This document shows positions 35,247 to 45,427 of a stretch of 64,000 nucleotides of DNA, one piece after another (the stretch's first letter is position 1; each line of letters opens with the position of its first letter). Source of the DNA: Pseudomonas muyukensis (GTDB lineage Bacteria > Pseudomonadota > Gammaproteobacteria > Pseudomonadales > Pseudomonadaceae). The translations under genes and the position numbers were made by a program. Location: contig NZ_CP077073.1 of the NCBI RefSeq assembly GCF_019139535.1, positions 323,501 through 387,500 of the forward strand. The letters are read 5' to 3'. The notes under the pieces were generated by a model. It was not told the DNA's origin. It saw only the letters and a list, made by a program, of their open reading frames with translations, and ran no database searches.

Positions 35247-38200
35247 AGGTGCTCCGGCAGGCTGAAACCGCTGAGCACTCGGCTGCGGAACGGGTTGAAG
35301 GCGCTGCTGGCACGCAGCTCGTAGGACACGCTGGCGCCATCGACGCGCAGGCGCAGGTTGAAGCGCTCCGGCGAGCTGCCGGCCACCAGGTCGGACTGGT
35401 CGAGCAGGCGGAACCAGGCCCAGGGCCCTTCCACGGTCAGCCCGGAGCGGCCAGCGGCCGAAGGTGGCGAGATCGACAGGCGCACCACGCCGATGCTGTT
35501 GGGGTTGGGCCACTGCAACGCCACCGGTCGGCTCGGGCCGTGGTCGTAGCTGACCTGCTGGCCGTCGAGGTCGAGCAGGAACTGGGTGATGGTGGCATCC
35601 ATCGCCACCGGTTTGAGCTCGAAGCGCACCCCCGGCTGCACGCCGTTGCTGTTGCGGAAGAACGCATCGCGGATGCTCGCCGCGCGCTGGAAGGTGTACA
35701 GCACGTTGCTGCTGATCCCCAGCTTCTGCGCCGCGCCCGGCTGCCAGCTCCAGGGCGTGCTGGAGGTGTTGACGTAGGGTTGCAGGTACTTGCGGAAGTA
35801 GTTGTCCATCACCCCGCCAACGCCAAAGAACTGGCCGAAATCTTCCAGGGTGGCGTCGCGCGCGCTGCCCGCCACCAGCGGATAGCGCCCGCTGAGGGAC
35901 TGGCGGTAGACGCTGACCACTTCGCTGGCCCAGGCGGCGTTGAGCTGGTTGCGCACACCGCCCATGACCAGGTTGTGGGTCGAGCCGAGCACCGAACCCA
36001 CCAGGTTCTGCACCACCTTGGGCTGGCGTGCCGCGCCCAGGGCGACGCGCTGCGCCGCGGCCTGGGCCTGGTTCTTGGCCTCGCCCAGCAGCGCATCGCC
36101 GCTGGCGCCGACCATGGCGCTGACCTGCACGTACAGGGCGTTGAGGTCGGTGAGCAGGCCATCGATGGCCGCCGGCTGGCCTTCGCCGGTGTCCACCAGG
36201 GCGGCCAGTTCGGCAAAGTGCGCGGTCACCGGGTCGACCTCACGGGCCGCCGGGTTGTCGCTGGGCAGCGGCGCATCGCCGAGCAGGCCGCCGAGGCGCT
36301 GGCGCAGCTGGTCGACGCCGGCCTGTTCGGCCTTGGCCTGGACCTTGTCGAGGGTGGTCGGCTGGGCCAGGTTGGTCTCCTTGGCCACGGCCTGCAGCAG
36401 CTTCTTCATCGGCGAAGTCGGCCCGGACAGCACCCGCAGCACGTCGGCCGCCTGGCCGACGCTGGTGATGGGCACGAAGTCCAGGTCCGCCAGCAACGCG
36501 TCCCAGTTGCGGATGTAGTCCTGGTAATACAGCTGCAGCACATCGTCGGCCAGGCGCTTGGCATCGCCTGCCTCGCTGGCCTCGCGACCGAGCACCCAGC
36601 GCTCTTCGGCCAGGGTCTCGCTGTGGGCCAGGCTGGCGGCGAGGAAGGCCTTGCGGTAGCCCTCGACGGTGAAGATGCCCGGCAACGGCTCGCCGAGCGG
36701 CTTGCCGTTCTTGAAGCGGAACACCAGCGCGGCGTCGCGACCGGCGGCCTCGCTGACCCGGAAGTCACTGACCCCGGCCGGCAGCTTCTGCCGCTTGACC
36801 CGGTCGTAGACCCGCTGGGCCACCGGCAGCTGCTGCAACTGGCGACGGGTGTCGTCGATCAGGCGTTGGTCGAGGCGGGCATTGGGTGGACGCTTGTCGA
36901 ACAGCGCCGCCAGGTGCTGCGACAGGGCCTGGCGCAAATCCGGGGCCAGGTCGCGGGGCAGGCTGCGTTCCCAGTCTAGGGTGATCCAGGCCTTGATGAA
37001 CTCAGGGTCGTAGTGCTCGCCGTCAGCCAGCATCAGGTAGGCCTTGAGCCCTTCGTACAGGTAGTCGGACGGGCCACCGGCGTACAGTTGCTCCTCGATG
37101 CGGGTGACCAGGCGCGGGGCGAAGATGGCGATCAGCAACTTGCGGTAGACGCTGTCGGACTCGCCTTCGAGCATGTCGCCCTGGTACAGGCCCAGGCCCT
37201 CGGCCCAGCCCGGTGGATCGTCGGCCAGGCGGCGCACGGCATTGAGCAGCGGCAGCACCTCGACCACGTTGCGCTGCGCCGGGCTCAGCTCCTGCACGCT
37301 CTTGCCCAACGGCTTGAGGCGGCTGTCGACCTCGGCGATGTATTGCTGATTGGCGCGGTAGCTCAGGGTCCACAGGGTGCCGACCACCAGCACCAGGGCC
37401 ACGCTCAGGGCCAGGGCGCCACGGGCGATCCACTTGCGCCGCTGCTCGACCTTGGGGTTGCTGCCGACCAGGCCGCGCTCGGCGAAGGCCACCGCGCTGA
37501 ACAGCTTCTCGATGAAATAGCTGCGCCCGCTGCCGCTCTGGCGCGCCAGGTGCGCGCGGTCCAGGCCCATGCTCTGGGCCATGCTGCCGATCAGGCGGTC
37601 GATCGGGCTGCCCTCCTGGGTGCCGCTGGTGAAGTACACCCCGCGCAGCAGCGCGCGCTCCTCGAAGGCATTGGGCTTGAAGATGCCGTCCAGGAAGCTG
37701 CCGAGGTTGCCGCGCAGGGCGGCGAACTGCTGGACGAAACCGTACACCAGGTCGCGCCGCGCCGGGTCACGCTCCTGTTGCAGGCGCTCGACCAGGCGCT
37801 GGTTCAAGCGCTGCTCCAGCAGGGCGAACTCGCTGCCGAACTGGGCCAGCGGGCCATCGCCCTGCTGGCCGTCATCCAGGGCGAAGGTCATGCCCCACAC
37901 CTGGGCCCGCTCTTCCTTGCTCAGGTTGTCGAAGAACTCCATGAAGCCCGGCACCAGGTCGAGCTTGGTCAGCATCAGGTAGATCGGGAAGCGCACGCCC
38001 AACTGGCTGTACAGCTCCTGGATGCGCTTGCGGATGGCCGCCGCGTGGGCGGCGCGCTCGGCCTCGCTGCCCAGCAGCAGGTCGGACAGGCTGATGGCGA
38101 TGAACGCGCCGTCGATCGGGCGGCGCGAGCGCTGGCTCTTGAGCAGGTCGAGGAAGCCCAGCCAGGCGGCCTTGTCCACCTGGGCATGGCTGTCCTGGGT

Positions 38201-38749
38201 GGTATAGCGCCCGGCGGTGTCCAGCAGCACCGCCTGGTCGGTGAACCACCAGTCGCAGTTGCGCGTGCCGCCCACGCCGCGAATGGCGCCCTCGCCCATC
38301 TGCGCCGCCAGCGGGAAGTGCAGGCCGGAGTTGACCAGCGCGGTGGTCTTGCCCGAACCGGGCGGGCCAATGATCACGTACCACGGCAGCTCGTACAGGT
38401 TGCGCCGCTCGTCACCGCCCAGGCGGGCCTTTTTCAGTAGCACCAGGGCCTCGTCCATGCGCTGGCGCAGGGTCGCCAGTTCCTCGGCGGTGGCGGCGCT
38501 GGCAGGGTCCGGCGCGGTTTCGGCGGCCAGGCTGGCCATCACCTTGGCGGCCTGGCGACGGGCCTGGACGATGCGCCAGGCGCGGTAGGCGACCCAGGCC
38601 GCAAACAGCAGGACGATCAGCACCAGCCGCGGCGTGACCGGCGCCAGTACATCCAGCAACGGGCCGACGAACCAGATGATCAGGCTCAGGGCCAGCAGGC
38701 CCAGCAGCGGGATCACCCAGCGAATGACAACACTGAAAAACGCCTTCAC
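35243..38749 (-). CDS. tssM: T6SS membrane complex protein TssM (IcmF)
   Basis: This 1168-residue protein starts at GTG 38749, overlapping the tssL stop (GTGA). It has two N-terminal TMs (about 8-30 and 40-57), a cytosolic NTPase-like domain with an intact Walker A GPPGSGKT (128-135), a third TM at about 440-462 and a large periplasmic part ending in the TssM C-terminal beta domain. It spans the inner membrane and contacts TssJ. Confidence 0.95.
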   Translation of the reverse strand: MKAFFSVVIRWVIPLLGLLALSLIIWFVGPLLDVLAPVTPRLVLIVLLFAAWVAYRAWRIVQARRQAAKVMASLAAETAPDPASAATAEELATLRQRMDEALVLLKKARLGGDERRNLYELPWYVIIGPPGSGKTTALVNSGLHFPLAAQMGEGAIRGVGGTRNCDWWFTDQAVLLDTAGRYTTQDSHAQVDKAAWLGFLDLLKSQRSRRPIDGAFIAISLSDLLLGSEAERAAHAAAIRKRIQELYSQLGVRFPIYLMLTKLDLVPGFMEFFDNLSKEERAQVWGMTFALDDGQQGDGPLAQFGSEFALLEQRLNQRLVERLQQERDPARRDLVYGFVQQFAALRGNLGSFLDGIFKPNAFEERALLRGVYFTSGTQEGSPIDRLIGSMAQSMGLDRAHLARQSGSGRSYFIEKLFSAVAFAERGLVGSNPKVEQRRKWIARGALALSVALVLVVGTLWTLSYRANQQYIAEVDSRLKPLGKSVQELSPAQRNVVEVLPLLNAVRRLADDPPGWAEGLGLYQGDMLEGESDSVYRKLLIAIFAPRLVTRIEEQLYAGGPSDYLYEGLKAYLMLADGEHYDPEFIKAWITLDWERSLPRDLAPDLRQALSQHLAALFDKRPPNARLDQRLIDDTRRQLQQLPVAQRVYDRVKRQKLPAGVSDFRVSEAAGRDAALVFRFKNGKPLGEPLPGIFTVEGYRKAFLAASLAHSETLAEERWVLGREASEAGDAKRLADDVLQLYYQDYIRNWDALLADLDFVPITSVGQAADVLRVLSGPTSPMKKLLQAVAKETNLAQPTTLDKVQAKAEQAGVDQLRQRLGGLLGDAPLPSDNPAAREVDPVTAHFAELAALVDTGEGQPAAIDGLLTDLNALYVQVSAMVGASGDALLGEAKNQAQAAAQRVALGAARQPKVVQNLVGSVLGSTHNLVMGGVRNQLNAAWASEVVSVYRQSLSGRYPLVAGSARDATLEDFGQFFGVGGVMDNYFRKYLQPYVNTSSTPWSWQPGAAQKLGISSNVLYTFQRAASIRDAFFRNSNGVQPGVRFELKPVAMDATITQFLLDLDGQQVSYDHGPSRPVALQWPNPNSIGVVRLSISPPSAAGRSGLTVEGPWAWFRLLDQSDLVAGSSPERFNLRLRVDGASVSYELRASSAFNPFRSRVLSGFSLPEHL

Positions 38750-40062
38750 TCGACGCCCTCCGCCAGAACGGTGATTTCAACCCGGCGATTCTTCGCCCGG
38801 CCCTGCGCGCTGTCGTTCGACGCCAGCGGCTCGGTGTCGCTCAGGCCCTGCGCGGTGAAGCGCCCAGGCTGGCCGGTACGGGCCGCGAGGATGTCCTTGA
38901 CCTCCTCGGCGCGGGCCTGGGACAGCGCCCAGTTGGACGGGAAGCGCAGCGTGGCGATGCGCTGGTTGTCGCTGTGGCCGGTGACCTTGACGTTGCCCTT
39001 GACCTTGGCCACGGCCTCGGCGATGCGCAGCATCAGTGGCTGGAAATCGCCCTTGATGCTGGCGCTGGCCGAGGCGAACAATTCGTCGCCGCGGATGGTC
39101 ACCACCGAACGGTCCACCGCGTCTTCCACGGCGACCCGGCCGGCCTTGATGTCTTCGGCGAGGAAACCCGCCAGGCGCGGGCGCTCGACGGGCTTGGGCT
39201 GCACCACCGGGCGGTCCATGGCCTGCACCGGGATTTCGCCCAGGGCATGGATGCCGCGGAACACCGGCTCGGCATCGGCGGCCAGCTTCAGGCGCAGGCC
39301 GAACAGCACCAGCAACAGCAGCGCCAGGGCCACCGCCAGGCCAACCCAGGGCGGCACGAACTGCGCCAGGCGGTCGCGCGCCACGCTGACACCGCGCCAG
39401 TGCGGCGACAGCTCGCGCTCGATCTCGCCACGGGCGCTGCGGATGGTCGCGGCAGTGCGCTCGCGCAGGGCCTCGAGCTGGGCGCGGCCACCGTTCATCA
39501 CCCGGTAGCGGCCTTCGAAGCCGAGGCTGGTGCACAGGTACAGCAGCTCCAGCAGGTGCAGGCGCTCGCGTGGGCTTTGCAGGCAGTGCTCCATCAGCTG
39601 GAACACTTTCTCGCCACCCCAGGCCTCGTTGTGCACGGTGATCAGCAGGCTCTGCTTGCCCCAGTCGCTGGCGCTGCCCCAGGGGGTGCTGAGCACGGCT
39701 TCGTCGAGGGCGGTGCACAGCGCATAGCGCGCCAGCAGCACCTCGTTGCGCGGCACCCCGGCGGCCTCGGCGCGCTCCTCGAACTGGCGCAGGTAGGCCA
39801 GCAGTTGCGCGCGCAGGCTGGCCGGCGCCGGGTGGGCGATGGTGTTGCGCAGGCGGGTAAGCAGCGCCAGCAGCGGGCCGGCGGCCTGCTCCAGCGGGTT
39901 GAGGCCCTCGGCCTGGCCGGCGGCCAGCGGTTCGGCGGGCACGTTCAGCGGCGGCGCTGGCGCAGCTTGCACAGGCCCCGGCGCGGCCGGTTGCGGGCCA
40001 CGGCCACCAGGGCGCGGCATGAACTGGGTGCGGTCGAAGGCCTGCGGATCGTCTGGTTGCAT
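38746..40062 (-). CDS. tssL: T6SS membrane complex protein TssL with OmpA-like domain
   Basis: This 438-residue protein has a Pro-rich N-terminus, a DotU domain (LLALLTRLRNTIAHPAPASL through TSLGFEGRYRVMNGG), a TM at about 230-255 and a C-terminal OmpA-type peptidoglycan-binding domain (VTGHSDNQRI, NWALSQARAEEVKDIL, QGRAKNRRVEITV). It belongs to the extended TssL class, where anchoring to the wall is built in. Confidence 0.93.
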   Translation of the reverse strand: MQPDDPQAFDRTQFMPRPGGRGPQPAAPGPVQAAPAPPLNVPAEPLAAGQAEGLNPLEQAAGPLLALLTRLRNTIAHPAPASLRAQLLAYLRQFEERAEAAGVPRNEVLLARYALCTALDEAVLSTPWGSASDWGKQSLLITVHNEAWGGEKVFQLMEHCLQSPRERLHLLELLYLCTSLGFEGRYRVMNGGRAQLEALRERTAATIRSARGEIERELSPHWRGVSVARDRLAQFVPPWVGLAVALALLLLVLFGLRLKLAADAEPVFRGIHALGEIPVQAMDRPVVQPKPVERPRLAGFLAEDIKAGRVAVEDAVDRSVVTIRGDELFASASASIKGDFQPLMLRIAEAVAKVKGNVKVTGHSDNQRIATLRFPSNWALSQARAEEVKDILAARTGQPGRFTAQGLSDTEPLASNDSAQGRAKNRRVEITVLAEGVE

Positions 40063-40119
40063 CGTGGCTTAGTCTCCGGTCCTTGGATGGGGGGTCCGAG
40101 CATTTTCAAACATCACGAT

Positions 40120-41454
40120 TTATCCCCGAATCGCCCAGAAGGCCAGGTTCAGGCCGGGGAACTCACCGGCGACGTAGAAGGCAAAACCACCGGAGTGCTG
40201 CAGCTGCTTCCAGTGCTCGCTGCCGCGGTCGAGTTCGAAATAGGTGGAACCGGCGTGGAACGGAATCTGCCGTGGCGCCACCGGCAGCGGCAGCAGGCCG
40301 ATGCCCGGCAGTTGCAGGTTGACCAGGTCGCGAATGTGCTCCACCGAGCCGATCTTGCTCTGCTGGCCGAAGCGGCTGCGCAGGGTCTCGCTGGGCACGT
40401 CGGCGCGTACCACCAAGATGAAGCTGGCGCTGTCCAGCAGGCTGCGGTCGGCGAGCATGCCGACGTGGATGCCGTAGGCTTTCTCCACCAGCGGGATGGC
40501 CACCGCCTTGCTGTCGATCAGCATCGACAGCGCCTCGCGCAGGGCCACCATGACCGGCGCGAAAGTCGCCGCCAGGTCGTCGTGCTGGTACACCGGGAAC
40601 GCCTCGGGCCGCCGCCCGTCGCGGGTGAAGGTGGCGAACTCGCCGGCCAGCGCCACCAGCTCGCTGTACAGGCGCTCGGGGTGCAGCGGGGTCAGCTGGT
40701 TGAGGTGCTCGACCAGCGGCTGGGCGCGGTTGACCAGTTGCAGCAGCATGAAGTCGGCAATCTCCGAGGCGCCGCCGTTGGCCGAGGCCACCACGCGCCC
40801 GGCCAAGGCCTCGCCGCGCTGGTGCAGCAGGCCCAGCAGCTCGCCGCGAAAACCCGACAGCGCGTTGTTGGCGGTGACGTCCAGCAGTGGCGGGATGTAG
40901 CTGTCGTCCAGCACCAGGGCGCGGTCGGCACGTTTCTCGCGCACCCGCACCACGCCGAGCGCGGCGTAGTCGCTCAAGCCATCCTCGCCGCGCAGCAGGC
41001 GCAGGGCACGGCTGCCCAGGGCCAGGGGCGCGCGGTTCTCGAACGGCGCGTTGTCGTCGCGCACCTCGCTGACCCGGCTGATGTAGCGCGCACCGTCCAG
41101 CGCCTCGCCGTCGTCGACGGTGTCGCGGGCGCCGGCGCGCTTGAGCGGCAGGCCCAGGTAGATCACGCCATCGCGCAGCTCGTCGGCAATCTCCAGCGGC
41201 GGCGGCGGCAGGTCGTCACGGGGGATATCGAACGGCGTGCCGTCGGGCAGCAGGCCGCGGGCACTGAGGATCGCCAGCTTGCCCTGGGCCAGCAGGCCCT
41301 GGTCGACGAGCAGCTCCGAGAAGCCCCAGGCAGCGGCGCTCAACGGCCGGCTGCGGGTATCGACGAAGTGCTCCAGGTAGCGGTCATGCTGCTGGAAGTG
41401 CTGGGTCGTGATGAACATCCCTTCCGACCAGACCACGCGATTGTTCCAGGACAT
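40120..41454 (-). CDS. tssK: T6SS baseplate protein TssK
   Basis: This 444-residue protein starts at the ATG at 41454. The start VVWSEGMFITTQHFQQHDRY is the TssK signature, and the C-terminal receptor region RQIPFHAGSTYFELDRGSEH is also typical. TssK connects the baseplate to the TssJLM membrane complex. Confidence 0.95.
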   Translation of the reverse strand: MSWNNRVVWSEGMFITTQHFQQHDRYLEHFVDTRSRPLSAAAWGFSELLVDQGLLAQGKLAILSARGLLPDGTPFDIPRDDLPPPPLEIADELRDGVIYLGLPLKRAGARDTVDDGEALDGARYISRVSEVRDDNAPFENRAPLALGSRALRLLRGEDGLSDYAALGVVRVREKRADRALVLDDSYIPPLLDVTANNALSGFRGELLGLLHQRGEALAGRVVASANGGASEIADFMLLQLVNRAQPLVEHLNQLTPLHPERLYSELVALAGEFATFTRDGRRPEAFPVYQHDDLAATFAPVMVALREALSMLIDSKAVAIPLVEKAYGIHVGMLADRSLLDSASFILVVRADVPSETLRSRFGQQSKIGSVEHIRDLVNLQLPGIGLLPLPVAPRQIPFHAGSTYFELDRGSEHWKQLQHSGGFAFYVAGEFPGLNLAFWAIRG

Positions 41455-41470
41455 CAAGTACTCCGACTGC

Positions 41471-41968
41471 CTAGCGGGCAGGCTCAGGTTGTGGGGTGGC
41501 CACGGCACTGCGCACGGCGCGCACATCGAGGCTGATCTGATAATCGCGGGGCGGCACCGGCAGCACGCTGCGCCACTGGGCCTGGTCGATCTCGCGGTAG
41601 CCGACCACCAGGCCGACCTGGCGGGTGGCCGGGTCGAGCGGGCGCTCCAGGCGCAGTTGCTCGCCAGGTTGCAGCAGCACTTCGTCCTGGTCGATCAGGT
41701 CGGCGGCCAGGGTCGCCGGGGCGCGCTCGGCCAGGGCGAAGTAGTCGGCGCGGCTGAACGCGGCGCTGTTCTTCAGCTCGAAGATGCGCACCCGTACCGG
41801 CGCTGGGCTGCCACCGGCCCCAGGGTTGAGCCCGGCGGCGGCGCTGAAGTACAGGGTGATGCCCGTGGCCGGCGCCGCGGCGGGGGCGGCGGCTTCGACC
41901 GGCGTGTCCTTGCTGCAGGCACTGAGCAGCACGATGGCCAGGGCTGCGATCAGTCTTGTTGCACTCAT
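41471..41968 (-). CDS. tssJ: T6SS outer-membrane lipoprotein TssJ
   Basis: This 165-residue protein has a lipobox in AIVLLSACSKD. The start at 41968 is preferred over the ATG at 41980 because GAGGACGAGG lies directly before it. The TssJ core VRVRIFELKNSAAFSRADYF and VGLVVGYREIDQAQWR is present. It binds the periplasmic part of TssM. Confidence 0.9.
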   Translation of the reverse strand: MSATRLIAALAIVLLSACSKDTPVEAAAPAAAPATGITLYFSAAAGLNPGAGGSPAPVRVRIFELKNSAAFSRADYFALAERAPATLAADLIDQDEVLLQPGEQLRLERPLDPATRQVGLVVGYREIDQAQWRSVLPVPPRDYQISLDVRAVRSAVATPQPEPAR

Positions 41969-42015
41969 CCTCGTCCTCATGACGTGTTGTGTTCTTCCTG
42001 GCCCCGGCGTTGGCC

Positions 42016-43386
42016 TCAGGGGCGTTGCATGCGTTGGCTGTGGGCCTGGTAGGCGCGGCTGAACTCGCGGCCGAACAGGTCCTGGAAATCGTCCTCGGCC
42101 TCGCGGGAAATCTGCTGGTACAGGGTGGTGAACTGCTGCCAGCAATGGGCCTGGCGCGAACCACCGAACAGCTTCGACAAGCCGGCGGCAGGGGCCAGGC
42201 GCTCTTCCAGCCGGGCCGGCTCGAAACGCGCCAGCAAGTGCTTGAGCGCCGCCTCGACCCCGGCCATCACCGCCAGCTGGTGGGCGCGCAGGTCGTCGAA
42301 GCTGTCGCGTACCGCCTGGTCCGGCGCCATGAATGCCTGGCTGGCGTGGCGCAACAGCAACAGCAGCGCCTCGTCGGCATTGGGGGCGAACTTCAGCGGG
42401 TTGTTCTGCACCGGGGCGATGCTGGTCTGCTGCATGCGGAACTCGCCCTTCAGGCTGCTGCGCGCGCGCAGCACATCGATCAGGCCCTCGACCATCAAGC
42501 GGTAACTGCGGCCGATGGTTTCCATCTGCGCGGCGGCATCGGCGGCGTCGATGCGCAGGTGCTCGATGCCGGCACCGCGCAGGAAGGCCTGGAGCAAGGC
42601 ATCGCCAGCGGCCGCCTGGGCCGCTGCCACAGGGGCCGGCGCCACCGCTGCGAGCGGGGTCGCGACGGGCGCGGGCACGGCGTGCGGCTCTGGCGTCGGG
42701 GGCGGCGGCGCGGCCGCTGCTCGCTGGGGTACTGGTGCAGGGGCGTCGTCGAACAGCGCCCAGTCGGCGGGAATCACCCCTGGGGCAGCCGGCGCGGCGG
42801 CAGGCGGCGCGGGCGGCGGCGCCACAGGCGTTGGTGGGCGAAAATCGTGCTGCTGGGCCGGCACATGGTCCGGCTGGCTCACCGGCGCCACGCTGGCCGG
42901 GCCAAGAAAATCGAACAGGTCCGGCAGGGTATCGTGGCTCGACGCCCCTTGCAGGAAGGCCGCTGGCGCGCCGCCGATAGGTGCGCTGGGCGCCGCTACC
43001 TGGTTGGCCATCAGCGCCTCGAAGCTGTGGACCTCGGGCTGTCCGCCCAAGGGAATGGCCAGGCCGGCATCGATGCGCGCCTGGATTTCGTAATCGCCAA
43101 TTCGAATAACTTCGCCGTCCATCAACGGTTCGCTGTTACCCCGGCGCAGGCGAATACCGGCGTGTACCAACTCCACGCCGTTGGTGCTGTTGTCGGTCAG
43201 GTAGTAACGGCCATCCTTGAACTGGATGACGCAATGTTTCGAAGATACAAGGCGCTCGGGATCGGGTAATACCCAATCATTATCCGTGGCTCTTCCCACC
43301 GTAATGGCACCGGTTTCCAGCAACTTCTCCGGACATTGTCCTGGGGTGATCTTGTGGTAACTGGTGATGGTCAGGCAAAGTGCCAT
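42016..43386 (-). CDS. fha: T6SS forkhead-associated protein Fha/TagH
   Basis: This 456-residue protein starts at the second of two ATG codons (43386), with AGGAGG at a proper distance. It has an N-terminal FHA domain (ITVGRATDNDWVLPD, LVSSKHCVIQFKDGRYYLTD, NSTNGVEL, about 20-95), a Pro/Ala-rich linker and a C-terminal TagH domain (LLQAFLRGAGIEH to REFSRAYQAH). It is the substrate of PpkA and PppA. It is the first gene of the leftward operon; the AAGGA in its leader could be an RsmA-type site. Confidence 0.93.
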   Translation of the reverse strand: MALCLTITSYHKITPGQCPEKLLETGAITVGRATDNDWVLPDPERLVSSKHCVIQFKDGRYYLTDNSTNGVELVHAGIRLRRGNSEPLMDGEVIRIGDYEIQARIDAGLAIPLGGQPEVHSFEALMANQVAAPSAPIGGAPAAFLQGASSHDTLPDLFDFLGPASVAPVSQPDHVPAQQHDFRPPTPVAPPPAPPAAAPAAPGVIPADWALFDDAPAPVPQRAAAAPPPPTPEPHAVPAPVATPLAAVAPAPVAAAQAAAGDALLQAFLRGAGIEHLRIDAADAAAQMETIGRSYRLMVEGLIDVLRARSSLKGEFRMQQTSIAPVQNNPLKFAPNADEALLLLLRHASQAFMAPDQAVRDSFDDLRAHQLAVMAGVEAALKHLLARFEPARLEERLAPAAGLSKLFGGSRQAHCWQQFTTLYQQISREAEDDFQDLFGREFSRAYQAHSQRMQRP

Positions 43387-43783
43387 CATGCCTCCTTGCA
43401 TATATATGAAACACTTATCCATCCATTTGAGTGGATGCACAAGCCCGACCCAGCAAACCGGCAAACCCCCTGTGAACACTGGGGTAACGCCGAGAAGCCT
43501 CATTCCGGAAGGTCGTATTAAACCCTATCGGCAAGGCACTTTGATGGCACCTGACCAATGGACACGAAGGCTTGCCAACTGGTTCACAGTCGCCTCCTCG
43601 CGGCGCGTAGCTTACCTTGACAGCAATTTGGAAATAAACCATAAATGCGCAACTTGAGAGTGCCAAAGTGATATCACACTGATATCAACTTCGCATTCTT
43701 TGACAAGTTTGTGCGCCAGTTCACAGTTGCAACTTGGTGTATACCAAGCCCGTGCCAAGGGCCGATATGGAGATCGAATTCTG
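43387..43783. promoter_or_regulatory. Divergent T6SS promoter region
   Basis: This 397-bp region separates the two T6SS operons. It contains two 8-bp palindromes TGATATCA (43669-43676 and 43680-43687) 11 bp apart, an inverted repeat CTTGGT/ACCAAG (43733-43738, 43743-43748), and TTGACA at 43700-43705 as a possible -35. The tssA leader has ATGGAG and the fha leader AAGGAGG, both compatible with RsmA-type ANGGA motifs. Confidence 0.55.
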
Positions 43784-44827
43784 GTGAACTCGCCGCTGCT
43801 GCTCGCCGCTGTTTCCGCAGACTTCCCCTGTGGCGACGATCTCGAATACGACGCCGATTTCCTGCAACTGGAACGCGATGCCCAGGGCCGCCCCGAGCGC
43901 GTGATGGGCGACGCCGTGCAGCCGGCCGAACCGCCGCAGTGGCGCGCCATCGAACAGTCCTGCAGCACCCTGCTGCAACGCAGCAAGGACCTGCGCATCA
44001 CCCATTTCCTGGTCCAGGCCAACCTGGCCCTGCACGGCCTGCCGGGCCTGGCCGCCAGCCTCGAGCTGATTCGCGACCTGCTGGGCGAATACTGGCTGTA
44101 CCTGCATCCGCAACTGGACGCCGCCGACGACAACGACCCCACCGTACGGGTCAACGCCTTGGCCGGCCTCACCTGCGACACCAACATCGCCCTGCTGCGC
44201 GACGCCGTGCTGGTGCGCTCGCGTGCCTTCGGCCCAGTGACCCTGCGCGCCGCCCTGCATGCCGCTGGCGTGCAGCACTTCGCCAGCGAGCAACTGAGCG
44301 CCGAGGAGCTGGGCGCCGCCCTGCGCGACGCCGACCCCGAGCAACTTGGGCAATGCCACCAGGCCCTGCAACTGGCCCGCGAAGCGCTGGACAGCATCGA
44401 AAGCCGGGTCAACGACCAGGTCGGTTCGGCCAGCGGCATCGACCTGTCCGCCCTGCGCCAGCCACTGCGCCAGGTCCAGCAGGTGCTCGCCGACTACAGC
44501 CCGGAAGGTGCCGCGGCGCCGCTGGAGGCCAGCGACGACGAGACGGCGCCGGGCCCCCACCACGACCCACAGCCCACGGCCAGCGCCACTGCCGTCGCGC
44601 CGCGCCCTGCCGCGCGCCCCGGCGAAGTGAACAGCCGCGACGACGTGCTGCAAAGCCTGGACCGCCTGCTCCAGTACTACGCCCGCCACGAGCCCTCGAG
44701 CCCGCTGCCGGTGCTGCTGCGCCGGGCGAAGAACCTGGTCAACGCCGACTTCGCGACCATCGTCCGCGACCTGATCCCCGACGGGATGTCGCAATTCGAG
44801 AACCTGCGCGGCCCGGAACACGACTGA
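43784..44827 (+). CDS. tssA: T6SS cap/baseplate protein TssA
   Basis: This protein has about 347 residues, counting from GTG 43784; the frame is open further upstream but conservation begins at LLLAAVSADFPCGDDLEYDA. It has the ImpA N-terminal domain (CGDDLEYDADFLQLERDAQG, LLGEYWLYLHPQLDAADDND) and a C-terminal domain of the short TssA1 type (YYARHEPSSPLPVLLRRAKN). It primes sheath and tube polymerisation. It is the first gene of the rightward operon. Confidence 0.9.
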   Translation: MNSPLLLAAVSADFPCGDDLEYDADFLQLERDAQGRPERVMGDAVQPAEPPQWRAIEQSCSTLLQRSKDLRITHFLVQANLALHGLPGLAASLELIRDLLGEYWLYLHPQLDAADDNDPTVRVNALAGLTCDTNIALLRDAVLVRSRAFGPVTLRAALHAAGVQHFASEQLSAEELGAALRDADPEQLGQCHQALQLAREALDSIESRVNDQVGSASGIDLSALRQPLRQVQQVLADYSPEGAAAPLEASDDETAPGPHHDPQPTASATAVAPRPAARPGEVNSRDDVLQSLDRLLQYYARHEPSSPLPVLLRRAKNLVNADFATIVRDLIPDGMSQFENLRGPEHD

Positions 44828-44900
44828 CGTCGCTCCGGCCGCCTAAACACCGACGCCCGCAACAAGCAGAGCCGCCCTACCGGCGACCAGGAGGAACAAC

Positions 44901-45416
44901 GTGGCGAAAGACAGCTCCCAGAAATTCATCGCGCGCAACCGTGCGCCGCGGGTACAGATCGAGTACGACGTCGAGCTGTACGGCGCCGAGAAGAAGGTCC
45001 AGCTGCCCTTCGTCATGGGCGTGCTCTCCGACCTCGCCGGCAAGCCCGCCGAGCCGCTGCCGGCAGTGGCCGAGCGCAAGTTCCTGGAAGTCGACGTCGA
45101 CAACTTCGACTCGCGCCTGAAGGCCATGAAGCCACGCGTGGCGTTCAACGTGCCCAACGAGCTGACCGGTGAAGGCAACCTGAGCCTGGACATCACCTTC
45201 GAGAGCATGGACGACTTCAGCCCCGCCGCCGTGGCGCGCAAGGTCGACGCCTTGAACCAGCTGCTCGAGGCGCGTACCCAGCTGGCCAACCTGCTGACCT
45301 ACATGGACGGCAAGACCGGCGCCGAGGACATCATCCTCAAGGCCATCAAGGACCCGGCCCTGCTCCAGGCCCTGGCCAGCGCGCCGAAACCCGCCGACAC
45401 CGAGCCGAAGGCCTGA
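44901..45416 (+). CDS. tssB: T6SS sheath small subunit TssB (VipA)
   Basis: This 171-residue protein starts at GTG 44901 with AGGAGG upstream. Family features are FIARNRAPRVQIEYDVELYG, PFVMGVLSDLAG, and FNVPNELTGEGNLSLDITFE. It pairs with TssC to build the contractile sheath. Confidence 0.96.
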   Translation: MAKDSSQKFIARNRAPRVQIEYDVELYGAEKKVQLPFVMGVLSDLAGKPAEPLPAVAERKFLEVDVDNFDSRLKAMKPRVAFNVPNELTGEGNLSLDITFESMDDFSPAAVARKVDALNQLLEARTQLANLLTYMDGKTGAEDIILKAIKDPALLQALASAPKPADTEPKA

Positions 45417-45427
45417 GGAGACCGACC

